Source: Streptomyces sp. Ru73 | GTDB lineage: Bacteria > Actinomycetota > Actinomycetes > Streptomycetales > Streptomycetaceae | Length of the DNA: 64,000 bases | Reading direction: 5' to 3' | Assembly (NCBI RefSeq): GCF_002920575.1 | Contig: NZ_PQSQ01000009.1 | Coordinates: 1-64,000 of the forward strand | Shown: piece by piece, positions 62,431-64,000 of the stretch | How positions within the stretch are numbered: the first letter of the stretch is position 1 | How the letters are laid out: every line of letters starts with the position of its first letter | Position numbers and translations under genes: made by a program | The notes under the pieces: generated by a model | The model's input: the letters and a program-made list of their open reading frames with translations, nothing else | Told to the model about the DNA's origin: nothing | Databases searched by the model: none

Positions 62431-64000
62431 ATGTCAGCTCAGACACCCACCCGTCCGCAGCCGGCGCGCGCACCCCTGGTGACGGCGCTGTACGTGTTCC
62501 TCGCCGCCCTCGTCGTCACCGGCGGCCTCGCGCTGGGCGCCGTCCTCGCCGGTCCCGCGGCCCTGCGCACCGCGCTGGCCTGGGGCTGCGGAGCGGTCGC
62601 CGTGGTGGTCAGCGTGCTGCTGGCGGTCACGGTGCACGCGGTCCGCACGGCCGCCGCGCACCGCGCCCGGCTCGCGGACACCGAGGCGGCGGCGGATCTG
62701 CTCGCGGCCGACACGCTGCCCGCCGTGGTGGCCCGGCTGCGCGACGGCGCCTCGGTCGACACCGCGCTCGGCCGTACCGCGCTGCCGGCGTCCCCGGCCC
62801 ACCGCCGCATCGTGGAGTACCTGGCCGCCGAGGTCGGCCGGAGCGAGCGGATGCGCGCCGCCGCGATGTCCGCCTGCGCCAGCGCGGCGGGCCGGGTCCA
62901 GGCGCTGGCCACCAGCATGCTCGCCGACCTGCGCGAGATGGAGCACCGGCACGGCGAGGAGGTCCTGGGCGACCTGCTCAAGCTGGACCACAGCACCGCG
63001 CAGGCGGGCCGGCTGGCCGACAGCATCGCCGTACTGACCGGCGCCCGCTCCGGCCGCCGCTGGAACAAGCCGATCGCCATGGAGAGCATCCTGCGCGGCG
63101 CGATGGGCCGGATCAGCGCCTACCGCCGCATCCGGCTGCACAGCAGCAGCACAGCGGCGGTCGCCGGGCACGCGGCCGAGGGCGTGATGCACGCACTCGC
63201 CGAGATCATGGACAACGCCACCTCCTTCTCGCCGCCCACCTCGACGGTGCACGTGTACGTCGAGGAGGCGCAGGCCGGCGTCGTCGTCAGCGTCGAGGAC
63301 AGCGGCCTGGTGATGACCGAGACCGCGCTGCGCCGCGCCGAGGCGGCGGTCTCCGCGAAGACCCTGGACCTGATGTCGCTGTCCGGCACCCGGCTCGGCC
63401 TCGCCGTCGTCGGCTGTCTGGCCGGCAAGCACGGCCTGACCGTCTCCTTCCGTCCGTCGGCCCGCGGCGGCACCAGCGTCGTCGTGCTGATCCCGCAGCA
63501 GCTGATCACCCAGCAGCCGCCGCGCCGCCCGGGGGACGGCAGGACCGAGGGCCACGAGGCGCCCGCCGCGCCCCTGCGCGCCGCACACAACCTGCAGGAC
63601 CGCGAGATGCACGAGCGCGACACGGCAGGACCCGCCACCGCGCGCGAGCGCACCACCGCCGGCGCCGGCAGCGCCGCGCTGCGGACCACCGACGACCGCC
63701 CCACCGTCCCCGACCGGGACGCGGGCACCGCACGCGACGGGGGCGCGGAGCGGGGCCCGGACGACGCGCACGGCCGGCGCACGCCCCAGGACATGGGCGC
63801 ACCGGACGTGCCAGGACCGCGCGGCGCCGGCCCGGCGCCCGCGACGGAGTACGGACCGAGCGGGCTGCCCAAGCGGCGGCGCGGGCAGACCCTGGCCGGC
63901 GCTCCGATTCCGCAGAACCCGCCGGCCGCCGGCCGCACCCGCAGCCGCTCCCACGAGGAGTCGGCGGCGCGCCTGCGCTCCTTCCGCCGGGCCGTGCAGG
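62431..64000 (+). CDS. cvnA: Conservon-type sensor kinase-like ATP-binding protein (partial)
   Basis: The gene runs off the right edge; 523 codons are present. ATG 62431 has GAGG nine bases upstream. Two membrane helices (about 20-40 and 50-72) with a short loop are followed by a linker, a dimerisation segment with LLKLDHSTAQAGRLAD, and a HATPase domain with N-box EIMDNATSFSPP, degenerate G1 VEDSGLVM and G2 SGTRLGLAVVG. A Pro/Arg/Ala-rich disordered tail follows, with GLPKRRRGQTL near its end. This is the CvnA layout, whose operon normally continues with roadblock-domain CvnB, DUF742 CvnC and GTPase CvnD. The phosphorylated His is atypical. Confidence 0.88.
   Translation, partial: MSAQTPTRPQPARAPLVTALYVFLAALVVTGGLALGAVLAGPAALRTALAWGCGAVAVVVSVLLAVTVHAVRTAAAHRARLADTEAAADLLAADTLPAVVARLRDGASVDTALGRTALPASPAHRRIVEYLAAEVGRSERMRAAAMSACASAAGRVQALATSMLADLREMEHRHGEEVLGDLLKLDHSTAQAGRLADSIAVLTGARSGRRWNKPIAMESILRGAMGRISAYRRIRLHSSSTAAVAGHAAEGVMHALAEIMDNATSFSPPTSTVHVYVEEAQAGVVVSVEDSGLVMTETALRRAEAAVSAKTLDLMSLSGTRLGLAVVGCLAGKHGLTVSFRPSARGGTSVVVLIPQQLITQQPPRRPGDGRTEGHEAPAAPLRAAHNLQDREMHERDTAGPATARERTTAGAGSAALRTTDDRPTVPDRDAGTARDGGAERGPDDAHGRRTPQDMGAPDVPGPRGAGPAPATEYGPSGLPKRRRGQTLAGAPIPQNPPAAGRTRSRSHEESAARLRSFRRAVQ

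Noticed and set aside
62434..63954. 506-codon minus-strand open frame at the right edge
   Set aside because: The plus strand reads a CvnA-like HATPase with membrane helices, promoter and ribosome site. The opposite frame is Gly/Arg/Ala-rich and motif-free.

Overview
The window is a high-GC actinobacterial chromosome segment, almost certainly Streptomyces. The third codon position is nearly always G or C, genes are dense and alternate strands in short operons, GTG starts are common, and several family combinations are typical of the genus (HspR-controlled dnaK-grpE-dnaJ-hspR and clpB, a CvnA-type conservon kinase, twin FG-GAP proteins, a Gln/Gly-rich YIP1 protein). There are no rRNA genes, prophages, insertion sequences or CRISPR arrays. 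Two ParB-binding parS sites (25992-26007 and 49278-49293) suggest the segment lies in the origin-proximal core of the chromosome.

Layout. 1-10.4 kb: a class III aminotransferase, a small membrane-anchored acidic protein, an OmpR-type two-component system, a minus-strand DUF4956 membrane protein/VTC polyphosphate-polymerase pair, a Tat-exported PI-PLC-like protein and a Ser/Thr kinase. 10.4-18.7 kb: purA, a degenerate diacylglycerol-kinase-like protein, a MarR/GbsR-type regulator divergent from an ABC exporter, and a NarL-type two-component pair. 18.9-24 kb: a tryptophan-to-anthranilate (kynurenine) operon, kynA-kynU-formamidase, followed by a cytochrome P450. 24.2-31.8 kb: a DUF3151 protein, class II aldolase, pyrE, an aldose epimerase, an SRPBCC protein, a membrane spermidine-synthase-like protein, a DUF2617 protein and a Gly/His/Cys-rich membrane peptide.

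31.9-44.9 kb: an aminotransferase, a YbjN protein, clpB with an HspR operator (HAIR), an F420/PPOX oxidoreductase, a coupled pair of small unknown genes, the dnaK operon with two upstream HAIR sites, and an EtfD-like iron-sulfur oxidoreductase. 45-53.8 kb: two FG-GAP proteins, a YIP1 protein, an SGNH esterase with a lectin tail, a phosphoribosyltransferase, dcd, a 52-residue zinc-ribbon protein, tRNA-Gly(CCC) and a PASTA-like lipoprotein. 53.9-64 kb: a secreted lipase, a DoxX protein, a protein ending in a QAGRDQ motif, phosphoketolase, a Gfo/Idh oxidoreductase divergent from an HxlR regulator, a Zur-box-controlled CobW GTPase, and the start of a conservon (cvnA, running off the right edge).

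How the parts work together. The chaperone genes form one heat-shock regulon, since HspR is encoded in the operon it represses and its operators sit before both dnaK and clpB. The kynurenine genes are coupled by a stop/start overlap. The polyphosphate-polymerase pair and the neighbouring two-component system share GTTAAGG motifs in their upstream regions. Convergent gene pairs are usually separated by long perfect hairpins. A recurring oddity is tandem duplication of the stop-codon region just downstream of three genes (formamidase, SRPBCC protein, dcd). I found no clear new defence or mobile system. The best leads are the small unknown genes, the repeat arrays and the foreign-looking insert in the formamidase.
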